Assembly: GCA_964403185.1 (NCBI GenBank) | Contig: CAYOFK010000077.1 | Coordinates: 1-14,162, forward strand | Source of the DNA: CAYOFK01 sp964403185 | GTDB taxonomy: Bacteria; Bacteroidota; Bacteroidia; Bacteroidales; VadinHA17 | Length of the DNA stretch: 14,162 bases | Direction: 5' to 3' | Part shown: in pieces, positions 1 through 7,182 of the stretch | Numbering within the stretch: position 1 is the first letter of the stretch | How the letters are laid out: every line of letters begins with the position of its first letter | The notes under the pieces: generated by a model | Database searches by the model: none | The model's input: only the letters and a program-made list of their open reading frames with translations | What the model was told of the DNA's origin: nothing | Program-made: the position numbers and the translations under genes

Positions 1-178
1 GAAGTGGTTGCATGTGAATAACCCCGGGTTTCAACCCGGGGGTCCGGGCCTCGCAACAAGCAGGTTTTGGCGGAGATTTTGCCTGGTGAAGTGATGGTGC
101 GATGGATTGCAAAATCTGTGACAAAACAGGAAAGCAAGGGATTCTTGAGTTTTGCAGAAATGCACCGGAGCCAATTTT
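1..178. other. Non-coding stretch downstream of thioredoxin gene
   Basis: I see no convincing gene here on either strand. The stretch holds a perfect GC-rich palindrome at 22-41 and a 9-bp inverted repeat with arms at 74-82 (AGATTTTGC) and 109-117 (GCAAAATCT), separated by 26 nt. It lies downstream of the minus-strand thioredoxin gene, so it could include that gene's 3' untranslated region. The left edge of the window cuts off whatever lies beyond. Confidence 0.5.
22..41 (-). terminator. Perfect GC-rich hairpin, possible terminator or dispersed palindrome
   Basis: The arms CCCCGGGTT (22-30) and AACCCGGGG (33-41) pair perfectly over 9 bp around a 2-nt centre. On the minus strand the hairpin is followed by TTATT, a weak U-rich tail. 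It lies about 140 nt downstream of the thioredoxin stop codon, which is far for a simple terminator of that gene. It resembles in style the minus-strand hairpin at 11613-11630, which also ends in CGGG followed by a short T/A run. It could be a terminator or a dispersed palindromic element. Confidence 0.4.
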
Positions 179-532
179 TTAAACCTTTAAAACATCCTTA
201 ATTGCCTTTTCCAGGGAATCTTTTGGCAAGGCTCCCATCGCCATTTGAGGCTGTTCATCCTTCGGAACAAAAAGCAAACTGGGAATGCTTTGAATACCAA
301 ACATTCCGGCAAGTTCTTTTTGATCTTCCGTATTGATCTTGTAAATGTTGATCTGGTCCTTATATTCCTCCTGCAACTCATCCAAAATGGGTGCAATGAC
401 CTTACAGGGCTGACACCAATCCGCATAAAAATCAATCAAACATGGTTTTTCCCCCTCAAATTTCCAGTCCTTATTGTCCTCAAAGTTGAATACCTTCTCT
501 TTAAATGTTTCTTTTGTTAAATGTTCCAGCAT
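179..532 (-). CDS. trxA: Thioredoxin, WCQPC active site
   Basis: This 117-aa protein has the normal length and layout of a cytoplasmic thioredoxin, with no signal peptide. Thioredoxins reduce disulfides in target proteins and are recharged by thioredoxin reductase. The sequence shows the buried Asp and active-site strand (DFYADWC, residues 34-40), the redox pair Cys40 and Cys43 in WCQPC, and the cis-proline loop at Ile83-Pro84 (SIPS). The usual active site is WCGPC, so Gln in place of Gly is a departure that may shift the redox potential. There is an additional Cys at residue 31. The gene is monocistronic in this window and diverges from the tRNA nucleotidyltransferase gene. The start ATG at 530-532 gives a standard thioredoxin N-terminus. 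The family assignment is very secure; the exact physiological role is not. Confidence 0.95.
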   Translation of the reverse strand: MLEHLTKETFKEKVFNFEDNKDWKFEGEKPCLIDFYADWCQPCKVIAPILDELQEEYKDQINIYKINTEDQKELAGMFGIQSIPSLLFVPKDEQPQMAMGALPKDSLEKAIKDVLKV

Positions 533-695
533 AATTTATACTATAAATGAATAATGATCTATCTCGACACTTTAAGATATGTATATATGCGCATACAAAA
601 AACATACCAGCATCAAACAAGGGTTGAATTTTCGTAATAATTTCCAATAAATTGTAATTTTGTCAGTAAAGCCGTCCATTTTGTCACTGCCAGAT
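533..695. promoter_or_regulatory. Divergent intergenic region, trxA / cca
   Basis: This 163-bp AT-rich region lies between the two divergent start codons and should carry both promoters. The plus-strand promoter is described separately. For the thioredoxin direction I see a TTTG at 596-599 on the minus strand but no good -7 partner at the right distance. A 10-bp palindrome, TATGCGCATA, lies at 586-595 and could be an operator or chance. Confidence 0.45.
631..662 (+). promoter_or_regulatory. Bacteroidota-type promoter for cca
   Basis: TAATTTTG at 655-662 is an exact match to the Bacteroidota -7 consensus TAnnTTTG. TTCG at 631-634 is a three-of-four match to the -33 TTTG element, with a 20-nt spacer, which is within the usual range. 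Transcription should start a few bases after 662. This matters for the start codon: the upstream in-frame TTG at 660-662 is part of the -7 element and so cannot be translated from this promoter, leaving ATG 696 as the start. Confidence 0.6.
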
Positions 696-2114
696 ATGAA
701 AAAACACTTGAATAATCCTGTTTTTAAGACCATATCGCGGGTTGTATCAGAAAACAATACTGCTGCCTATGTGGTTGGGGGCTTTGTACGTGATGCGCTT
801 TTAAACAGGAATTACCATGATATGGATATTGATATTGTGGTACTGGGCAGTGGTATTGAAATGGCTAAAAAGGTTGCTGAACAGCTTAAAAAGGGCACAA
901 AAGTTACGGTTTTTAAGAACTTCGGAACAGCCATGTTCAAATATAAAGGATACGAGATTGAGTTTGTCGGCGCCAGAAAAGAATCCTACAGGTCGGACTC
1001 CAGAAAACCCATTGTAGAAAATGGCACTCTTGAAGACGACCAGCAACGCAGGGATTTCACGATCAATGCCATGGCTATCTGTCTCCATCACCAATGCTAT
1101 GGTGAATTGACAGACCCTTTTGATGGACGTAGCGACCTGGCTAACAAAATCATTCGCACACCACGTGATCCTGACATCACCTTTTCTGATGATCCTTTGA
1201 GAATGATCCGGGCCATCCGTTTTGCTGCCCAATTGAATTTTGTGATTGAAGATGCCACACTTAAGGCGATAAGTGATAATTGTGGGCGCATAAAAATTGT
1301 CTCAAAGGAACGGATGGTTGCCGAACTGAACAAGATCATACTCACGGACACCCCTTCTGCCGGGTTCAATCTGCTTGAATCTACCGGCCTTCTGGCACTC
1401 CTGTTTCCGGCACTTCAAAACATGAAAGGCGTGGAAACTGTTAATCATCAGCAACACAAGGACAATTATTACCATACAATAAAGGTCCTTGACAATCTCA
1501 GTAAGGTATCCGACGACCTCTGGTTACGCTGGGCGGCAGTGTTGCATGACATAGGCAAACCAGAAACCAAAAAATTCATTCCCGGTCAGGGGTGGACCTT
1601 CCATGGGCACAATTTCATCGGAGCCAAAATGGTTCCTGAGATTTTCAGACAGCTCAAATTACCGCTCGGAGAAAAAATGAAATATGTGCAAAAGCTTGTA
1701 CAGCTTCATTTAAGACCCATCGCCCTGGTGCAGGATGAGGTCACAGACTCCGCAATCAGAAGGTTGCTTTACGATGCCGGTAACAATATTGATGATTTAA
1801 TGACCCTGTGCGAAGCCGACATCACATCAAAAAATGAAGAAAAAGTAAAGACCTACTTAAAAAACTTCAGGACAGTCAGGAAAAAACTTATTGAACTTGA
1901 GGAGAAAGATGCCCTGCGCAATTTCCAGCCTCCCGTTTCAGGGACTGAGATCATTGATACATTTAAAATCCCTCCCTCCCGGAAAGTCGGGATTATTAAA
2001 ACGGCTATCAAAGATGCCATTCTTGATGGGGAGATTAGCAACAATCATGAGGAAGCCTATGATTTTATGATTAAAAAGGGAAAAGAGCTGGGACTGGAAC
2101 CCCACAGGAAATAA
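696..2114 (+). CDS. cca: tRNA nucleotidyltransferase (CCA-adding type) with HD domain
   Basis: This 472-aa protein belongs to the class II nucleotidyltransferase family that adds or repairs the 3' CCA end of tRNAs; poly(A) polymerases share the fold. Residues count from ATG 696. The head domain has the GG signature (28-29), RD (32-33) and the metal-binding pair Asp44/Asp46 in DIDIVV. RRDFTIN (118-124) and the downstream DDPLRMIRAIRFAAQ block (165-179) are the nucleotide-selection and neck motifs. An HD phosphohydrolase domain follows, with HDIG at 284-287 and further histidines downstream, as in bacterial CCA enzymes that carry phosphatase activity. An in-frame TTG at 660 would add 12 residues, but it falls inside the -7 promoter element, so I chose 696. 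The stop lies 4 bp from the stop of the convergent gene at 2119. CCA addition is the likeliest role; poly(A) or partial (A-only or CC-only) activity cannot be excluded. Confidence 0.9.
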   Translation: MKKHLNNPVFKTISRVVSENNTAAYVVGGFVRDALLNRNYHDMDIDIVVLGSGIEMAKKVAEQLKKGTKVTVFKNFGTAMFKYKGYEIEFVGARKESYRSDSRKPIVENGTLEDDQQRRDFTINAMAICLHHQCYGELTDPFDGRSDLANKIIRTPRDPDITFSDDPLRMIRAIRFAAQLNFVIEDATLKAISDNCGRIKIVSKERMVAELNKIILTDTPSAGFNLLESTGLLALLFPALQNMKGVETVNHQQHKDNYYHTIKVLDNLSKVSDDLWLRWAAVLHDIGKPETKKFIPGQGWTFHGHNFIGAKMVPEIFRQLKLPLGEKMKYVQKLVQLHLRPIALVQDEVTDSAIRRLLYDAGNNIDDLMTLCEADITSKNEEKVKTYLKNFRTVRKKLIELEEKDALRNFQPPVSGTEIIDTFKIPPSRKVGIIKTAIKDAILDGEISNNHEEAYDFMIKKGKELGLEPHRK

Positions 2115-2118
2115 AGTA

Positions 2119-3177
2119 CTACTTTCTGGTGCGTATCACTATGCGGATTGGTAAATGATCACTGAAACCTCCCAGGTATTGGAAACCATAGTAGCCTGGA
2201 AAAGGTTTAACGCCAAGGTACCGTTCATCCTCCATGATCATAAAATCCCTGTTAAATACCTCGGTACCTGGCGGGTCAAGAAACAGGGAAGATTCTGTAC
2301 TTAAGAGGTTCCCGGACACAATAAACCTGTCGAAAGAATACCACCTTCCCTGGTATTTATAGGTTCCGGGGAATGGGTTGTCTGAGTACGGAACACAATA
2401 AAGAGCTCTTTCCTGAATTTCCTGCCCGGTCAGTCCCGCACCAAGTCCCCTGGCCAGACTGGGATTATCCGCTTCGTCATTGAAATCTCCCATGATCAAA
2501 ATATAGGGTTCAGGGGTGCTTTCCATAATGCTGTCAACAGCCCGGCGCAGATATCCTGCGACAGTTTCTCTTAACCCACTGGTCCGGATGATGCCATTCC
2601 TTCGTGAAGGCCAGTGGTTAATAAAAATATGCAATGTGTCCCCTGATAAGGTACCCTTAACATATAAAATATCCCGTGTGAAATAATCTTTCCGGGCTTC
2701 AAACACCGGCCTTATATTTCCTGAATTCAAAAGCTTAAAGCTGGCAGGCCTGTACAACAAGGCAACATCAATACCCCTGGCATCCCTGGAATCAAAATGA
2801 ATGATGCTATAAGCATCCTTTACCAGAGGTGTACCGGAAATCAGATCATTCAACACACGTTTATTTTCAACCTCACACAAACCGATTACATCGGGCGCAT
2901 CCCAGGCATCAATGGCTACAATTGTTTTATAGAGATTGTTGAGCTTTATTTTATACTTTTTGCGGGTCCAGGCCCGGGTGCCACCGGGTAAAAACTCTTC
3001 ATCCAGGGTGGCGGTATCGTCCACCGTATCAAAAAGGTTTTCAACATTATAAAAAACAATCGAATGCTGCATCCTTTTTTGTGGTTTCTGACAGAAACAC
3101 CAACTCACATAAAGTAAGAAGAAGCCGGTTAACAGGATCCATGGAAGTCTTTTTACAGGGCGCTCAGGGTTATGCAT
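2119..3177 (-). CDS. Exported endonuclease/exonuclease/phosphatase-family protein
   Basis: This 352-aa protein has the DNase I-like fold used by nucleases and by inositol- or sphingolipid-phosphate hydrolases. The order of motifs fits the family: NVENLFD (44-50, metal-site Asn), GLCEVEN with the metal-binding Glu102 (99-105), NHWPS (187-191), GDFND (230-234) and the C-terminal catalytic SDH (339-341). An N-terminal hydrophobic stretch (about 11-28) after basic residues predicts export or membrane anchoring, so it probably acts outside the cytoplasm. The reading frame stays open upstream to 3435, overlapping the preceding gene, but ATG 3175-3177 is the sensible start: it follows the upstream stop by 4 bp and places a signal sequence at the N-terminus. 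The close spacing suggests translation coupled to the beta-helix lipoprotein gene. The substrate (nucleic acid, sugar phosphate or lipid headgroup) cannot be read from the sequence. Confidence 0.85.
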   Translation of the reverse strand: MHNPERPVKRLPWILLTGFFLLYVSWCFCQKPQKRMQHSIVFYNVENLFDTVDDTATLDEEFLPGGTRAWTRKKYKIKLNNLYKTIVAIDAWDAPDVIGLCEVENKRVLNDLISGTPLVKDAYSIIHFDSRDARGIDVALLYRPASFKLLNSGNIRPVFEARKDYFTRDILYVKGTLSGDTLHIFINHWPSRRNGIIRTSGLRETVAGYLRRAVDSIMESTPEPYILIMGDFNDEADNPSLARGLGAGLTGQEIQERALYCVPYSDNPFPGTYKYQGRWYSFDRFIVSGNLLSTESSLFLDPPGTEVFNRDFMIMEDERYLGVKPFPGYYGFQYLGGFSDHLPIRIVIRTRK

Positions 3178-3181
3178 GGTG

Positions 3182-4615
3182 TCAGGGAACTTTAGATCCG
3201 GGCACATTATCAATCCTTTCATACGCACCGGGATCCGGAGCATCATCCAGCAATCTGCTGTTGCCCAGAAGGTCGAAAGGCACTTCAAGGCCAATAGAAA
3301 CAGATCCTTTATCCCGTGCAAAAGCCAGTGAATCGAGCTGAAAATCATGATCGTAAACAGATGAGAACCCAGGATCCCGGTTGGCATGGGTGTTTTCAAA
3401 CCGGGAACCATCATATCCCGGGATCGTTGTATCAACCTTCACAATGCAATGCTCAAAAAAATACTTGAAAAGACCGCCGGATTCCAGGTTGCTTAATCCA
3501 ATCTCATTTTCTTTATTGCCATACACAATGCAATTGCCAAAATCTGCCCTTACAAGATCTCCTGTAAACATGGCTGTATCATTATAATTGTAATAATTCG
3601 AGAGGATCAGGGAAGGCGCCTTCCTTTTTGACCAGGTCCAATAGTTAGCAAAGGTGCAATGCCTGAATGTATAAGAACCTCCGGTTGTAAGGATGGCAGT
3701 GTGGAAGCCACCGTCAGCAAACACACAATTGTCGGCATTCACTGTCGCACCGATCGATGAGATGGCAGCATAGGTCATGTGCTGAACGCGGGTATTTGTA
3801 ATGAACAGGTCAGGTGGCGGATCACCTGAATAAAAATTCCCAAGGTGGATTCCTGTGGTAGCATTAATGATCCGGGCATGGTTGATTTGGTTTCCGCTGC
3901 TGCCATTCAGAAAATAAAAACCACCCCATTGACCCGGTATGTCTTTATAGAGATCGTTGAGCCTGTCGCCAAGAAACATAACAGGCTCCTCAAGCGTACC
4001 ATTAACTCTCAGCGTGCCGCTCACATAAAAGGTGGAGCCCCTGTGAAAAAATATTCGAACTCCCGGGTCAATTTCCAGGATCGCCATAGTATCCAGCAAC
4101 ATGGAATTATATACAAGATAGGGTTTATCATTAATCCAGGTCTGTGATTGGATCACCGCACCATTGATAATATGAACATCCTGCCCCCAGGCAACCAGGT
4201 CAATATCCTGAACATTCCCGTTTGAAATAAAAACAATAGAGTCCTGGATGACCAGGGGACTGTTTGAGTTCAGCGGATCAATAGTGGCCTCGACAAAAAC
4301 ATACATGCTGTCTTTTGCTCCAAGTATCATGTTGGCAACGCGGTTTGAAGACCGTCCATCAACATTCATTCTAAAACCGGTTGCAGGACCGCCGGCCAGG
4401 ATAATGGACGAGATCAGGATGTCTTTGTCATTAGGATTATAGACCTTAAACTCCCTTGTTACGGTTCCGACAGTTGTAAATACAGTATCAAAAATCAGAG
4501 TGTCTGTGGAAAATAACAAACCAGCCGAAGGATCGCTGATTAATTCATCTTTAAGACAGCCCGAAACAAACAGGCCTGTGATCCAGATAAAAGAAATTAT
4601 CGTCCGGCATCTCAT
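3182..4615 (-). CDS. Surface lipoprotein with parallel beta-helix domain
   Basis: This 477-aa protein begins with a lipoprotein signal peptide ending in VSGC, so Cys20 should be lipidated. The next residues are LKDE; Lys followed by two acidic residues close to the Cys matches the lipoprotein export signal reported for Bacteroidota, so I infer display on the cell surface. Residues 35-145 read as a beta-sandwich-like domain (DTLIFDTVFTTVGTV onward). From about 150 to 440 there are repeated short beta-strand and turn units such as LRVNGTLEEPVMF and WGGFYF, typical of right-handed parallel beta-helix proteins (pectate-lyase-like fold). The C-terminus has DPGAYE, commonly seen at the end of such proteins. 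No catalytic residues are obvious, so binding of a polysaccharide or surface ligand is as likely as cleavage. It lies 72 bp downstream of the TolC gene and 4 bp upstream of the hydrolase gene. Confidence 0.8.
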   Translation of the reverse strand: MRCRTIISFIWITGLFVSGCLKDELISDPSAGLLFSTDTLIFDTVFTTVGTVTREFKVYNPNDKDILISSIILAGGPATGFRMNVDGRSSNRVANMILGAKDSMYVFVEATIDPLNSNSPLVIQDSIVFISNGNVQDIDLVAWGQDVHIINGAVIQSQTWINDKPYLVYNSMLLDTMAILEIDPGVRIFFHRGSTFYVSGTLRVNGTLEEPVMFLGDRLNDLYKDIPGQWGGFYFLNGSSGNQINHARIINATTGIHLGNFYSGDPPPDLFITNTRVQHMTYAAISSIGATVNADNCVFADGGFHTAILTTGGSYTFRHCTFANYWTWSKRKAPSLILSNYYNYNDTAMFTGDLVRADFGNCIVYGNKENEIGLSNLESGGLFKYFFEHCIVKVDTTIPGYDGSRFENTHANRDPGFSSVYDHDFQLDSLAFARDKGSVSIGLEVPFDLLGNSRLLDDAPDPGAYERIDNVPGSKVP

Positions 4616-4687
4616 CTTATCGGTATTGAATTACTTCCTTATTCCAAACTACTTATGGTTAATAACGCAATTTTGATTAAATCAGTA

Positions 4688-6046
4688 TCAATCCAGTGTA
4701 ATCGAAATGCCTCTGTAGAAATCAAGGATCTTTGTTGTAAAGATAAATTCATACTTTGCCTGCAACAGTTCAGCCTGGGCTTGTATGAAATTGTTTTTTG
4801 CGATATTATAATCTGTGGTATTCTCCAGTCCGGCATTGAGTTTCTCCTCGGAATAATCAAATGCCAATTGTCTGGATTCCACAACTTCGAGTGACGTCCT
4901 GTATTTTTCAAGGGCGGCAACAGCATCCAGATGCGTCTGTTGTATGGATTTGTATAGGATCTGCTTCTGTACATCCAGATTCAGTTTAGCATCCAGGACA
5001 GATATCCTGGCATTGCTGATGTTGTTCTGTATGATCCATTGCTGAAATATGGGAATGCGCAGGTTCATGGATATTTGCTGGTACTGATTATCATCCATTT
5101 GATTAATGAAGGGATACGGACTGTTCGGATCGAGGAAATTTGTACTCAGTTGTGAATACCTGGTATAAATCAAACCATTCAGAGACAGCCGGGGGCTGAT
5201 TTGTCCTCTGGCCACAGACAAACTTTTTTTCTGTTCCATCAGCGAATACTCAGCACTCTTAATTTCCGGAAAGGCACTTACTGCGGCAGCATATACTTCC
5301 CTGAACGGAAGGATGACATGTTCCATGTCAATTTCGGTACTGTCAGGCTTTTGAACCCTGAAATCTCCCAGAGAATCAAGATCCAGCAATTGGATCAGGT
5401 CCAGGTATGATGTCTTCAACTGGTTTTTCACATTGGTCAGGTTCAATCGCTCAGCAGCCGCTTGTGACTGAATATCCAGCAAATCACCTCTGGGTTTATT
5501 GCCCACTTCAACAAATTTGGCTATGCGTTCAACTTGCTTGTTTATCGCTTCCAGTTGCGATTGTGCAATGCTGTACAATTCCTCATTGAAGAGTATTTTC
5601 ATGTAATACAGGGAGATGTTAATGATCATGTCATTTTTTTCCTTGTCAACATTTGCAACACTGGCCATGAAATTATATTTATTGCGTTTGATGATGTTGG
5701 TTTGTTGCAAGCCGTTGAACAGATCCATAGTGGCCTGAACACCCATATTCCCATCCTGAAAGCTTTGCTGCACATACTCGTAAGTATCCAGGTTGATTGT
5801 TTTTCCGGAGCTGTAATTATGTGAAGCAAATGCGCCCACACTTGGAAGAATCTGAAGTTTCGACTGGAGTAGATTCTGTTGTGATGTCCTGGCAGCCAGT
5901 TCCCTGCGTTTTAATTGCAAGTTGTTCTCAAGTGCATAGTCGATGCAATTTTTCAGCGACCAGTACTCCTGTCCGTAACTTACACCGTTCAGGTTGAGAA
6001 AAAATCCAGAAATGATGAATAAGAGTATCCCGGGTAATCGATTCAT
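4688..6046 (-). CDS. TolC-family outer-membrane efflux channel
   Basis: This 452-aa protein has a signal peptide (about 1-25, ending near SYGQ) followed by the conserved TolC opening, WSLKNCIDYALENNLQLK (29-46). The rest is rich in long heptad-like helices broken by short beta-strand segments, the internally duplicated pattern expected for the trimeric outer-membrane barrel and periplasmic tunnel. The length is usual for the family. The protein should form the outer-membrane exit of a tripartite pump with the adaptor and ATPase encoded upstream. Its start codon lies 8 bp after the stop of the 96-aa gene, so the two are very likely co-transcribed. The family is certain; the substrate is unknown. 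Confidence 0.93.
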   Translation of the reverse strand: MNRLPGILLFIISGFFLNLNGVSYGQEYWSLKNCIDYALENNLQLKRRELAARTSQQNLLQSKLQILPSVGAFASHNYSSGKTINLDTYEYVQQSFQDGNMGVQATMDLFNGLQQTNIIKRNKYNFMASVANVDKEKNDMIINISLYYMKILFNEELYSIAQSQLEAINKQVERIAKFVEVGNKPRGDLLDIQSQAAAERLNLTNVKNQLKTSYLDLIQLLDLDSLGDFRVQKPDSTEIDMEHVILPFREVYAAAVSAFPEIKSAEYSLMEQKKSLSVARGQISPRLSLNGLIYTRYSQLSTNFLDPNSPYPFINQMDDNQYQQISMNLRIPIFQQWIIQNNISNARISVLDAKLNLDVQKQILYKSIQQTHLDAVAALEKYRTSLEVVESRQLAFDYSEEKLNAGLENTTDYNIAKNNFIQAQAELLQAKYEFIFTTKILDFYRGISITLD

Positions 6047-6054
6047 GTATGATA

Positions 6055-6345
6055 CTATTGTTTTTTCCTGTATAGAACCTGAATGAACTTCGCATCTTCA
6101 AGAGGCGTATAGATCTGCATCAGTTCCCAGGAATGATCATAATTTTTAATTGAACTTTTAAGTCGTGAGATGCGCGCCAGAGACCTGGATAGTTCATCAT
6201 CCCCATTCGAATAATCATCTTCGGCTTCCCAGGGAAATGATACAACCCTGAAGTCAAAGTTAACTTTCTTATTGCCAACCTTCAAGGTGATCTCCGCACT
6301 TTCTTCCTCACCAAAATGCATTAAAGGAACACATAATTCTTTCAT
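6055..6345 (-). CDS. Unrecognised 96-aa soluble protein in exporter cluster
   Basis: I do not recognise this 96-residue protein. It has no signal peptide, membrane segment or lipobox, so it should be cytoplasmic. The N-terminal half looks beta-rich (ITLKVGNKKVNFDFRVVSF, 19-37) and is followed by an acidic stretch (WEAEDDYSNGDDE, 39-51), a basic amphipathic helix candidate (53-68) and a C-terminal strand (KFIQVLYRKK). It sits between the ABC ATPase and TolC genes, only 8 bp upstream of TolC and 110 bp downstream of the ATPase. That position is where a permease gene would often be found, but this protein cannot be one. The tight spacing to TolC and ordinary codon use support a real gene. A role with the exporter is inference from position alone. 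Confidence 0.7.
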   Translation of the reverse strand: MKELCVPLMHFGEEESAEITLKVGNKKVNFDFRVVSFPWEAEDDYSNGDDELSRSLARISRLKSSIKNYDHSWELMQIYTPLEDAKFIQVLYRKKQ

Positions 6346-6435
6346 GACAACTGTATTTTTAGTTTAACCCAACCGGGTAGTCAGTGCACAGGATCCCTGT
6401 TACTGTCCGGGCAGTGTTGAAATAATGTAAAGAAG
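6346..6435 (-). promoter_or_regulatory. Structured leader upstream of 96-aa gene
   Basis: Between the hairpin at the end of the ATPase gene and the 96-aa start codon there are about 90 bp with two small palindromes: ACTGTCCGGGCAGT and ACAGG-ATC-CCTGT (plus-strand reading). I found no clear TAnnTTTG or sigma-54 element on the minus strand. The region may be a spacer leader, an operator or part of an mRNA structure controlling the downstream genes. Confidence 0.3.
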
Positions 6436-6461
6436 AAAAAACCTGCCGGTATAGCCTACAG
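6436..6461 (-). terminator. Terminator-like hairpin at end of ABC ATPase gene
   Basis: On the minus strand CTGTAGG (6461-6455) pairs with CCGGCAG (6449-6443) around the loop CTATA, with one G·U pair and one A·G mismatch. It is followed by GTTTTTTC. The ATPase stop codon TAG lies inside the first arm. The U-run is good but the stem is short and imperfect, so partial termination is more plausible than a full stop. It would lower expression of the 96-aa, TolC and downstream genes relative to the adaptor and ATPase. Confidence 0.4.
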
Positions 6462-7142
6462 ACTACTCTGCTTGATATTTTCCGTAACGATGTGACCATC
6501 AAATAGTTGAATGATACGGTGTGCGTATTCAGCATCTGTTGGAGAGTGAGTAACCATTACAATGGTGGTTCCATCCTTGTTCAATTCCGTTAACAGATTC
6601 ATTACTTCTTCACCGTTTGCAGAATCAAGGTTTCCTGTAGGCTCGTCAGCAAGGATCAATTTTGGCCTGGCCACCACTGCACGTGCAATTGCAACTCTTT
6701 GTTGCTGGCCTCCTGACAGTTGCTGCGGAAAATGCTTTTTGCGATGTATGATCTTCATTCTTTCAAGCACTTCCTCAACTTTTCTCCTTCTTTCCGATGC
6801 AGTAACTTTCAGATACAATAATGGCAATTCAACATTCTCATACACCGTTAATTCATCAATCAGATTAAAACTTTGGAATACAAATCCAATGTTTCCTTTT
6901 CTGAGATTGGTCCGGTTTCTTTCTGAAAATTTTGCAACTTCCCGGTCATCAAAGTAAAGTTCACCTTCAGTTGGGTTGTCAAGAAGTCCAAGGATATTCA
7001 GCAGGGTTGATTTCCCACACCCGGAGGGGCCCATTACTGCAACCATGTCACCACTTTTGACTTCAAGGTCCACTTTGTTTAAAGCAGTGGTCTCAACCTC
7101 CTCGGTCCTGAAAATTTTGGTTAAGTTTTTAGTCCGAATCAT
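6456..7142 (-). CDS. ABC transporter ATP-binding protein, MacB/LolD type
   Basis: This 228-aa stand-alone nucleotide-binding subunit has every catalytic motif: Walker A GPSGCGKST (38-46), Q-loop Gln90, signature LSGGQQQ (142-148), Walker B LILADE (162-167) with D-loop NLDS (171-174), and switch His199. The sequence around ALNKVDLEVKSGD and FQSFNLIDELTVYENVELPL is that of the MacB/LolD/YknY branch, whose ATPases drive permeases of the MacB/FtsX type rather than classical importers. It would sit on the cytoplasmic face of the inner membrane. The gene follows the adaptor gene by 40 bp. No permease gene lies next to it, so its membrane partner must be encoded elsewhere or is missing. The ATPase fold is certain; assignment to export rests on family and neighbours. 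Confidence 0.95.
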   Translation of the reverse strand: MIRTKNLTKIFRTEEVETTALNKVDLEVKSGDMVAVMGPSGCGKSTLLNILGLLDNPTEGELYFDDREVAKFSERNRTNLRKGNIGFVFQSFNLIDELTVYENVELPLLYLKVTASERRRKVEEVLERMKIIHRKKHFPQQLSGGQQQRVAIARAVVARPKLILADEPTGNLDSANGEEVMNLLTELNKDGTTIVMVTHSPTDAEYAHRIIQLFDGHIVTENIKQSSL

Positions 7143-7182
7143 AATCTTGAATATTTGGTTATTTTCTGGTAATTATTTTCAA

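Noticed and set aside
568..599. TTTG / TTAAAGTG as promoter for the thioredoxin gene
   Set aside because: The -7 half matches TAnnTTTG poorly, so only the -33-like TTTG is supported.
2108..2127. AAAGTA-C-TACTTT as a bidirectional terminator between convergent genes
   Set aside because: The stem is short and AT-rich with a 1-nt centre, so it cannot form a stable hairpin.
3178..3435. N-terminal extension of the EEP-family protein by 86 residues
   Set aside because: The extension overlaps the coding region of the beta-helix lipoprotein in another frame, and the ATG at 3177 directly precedes a good signal sequence.
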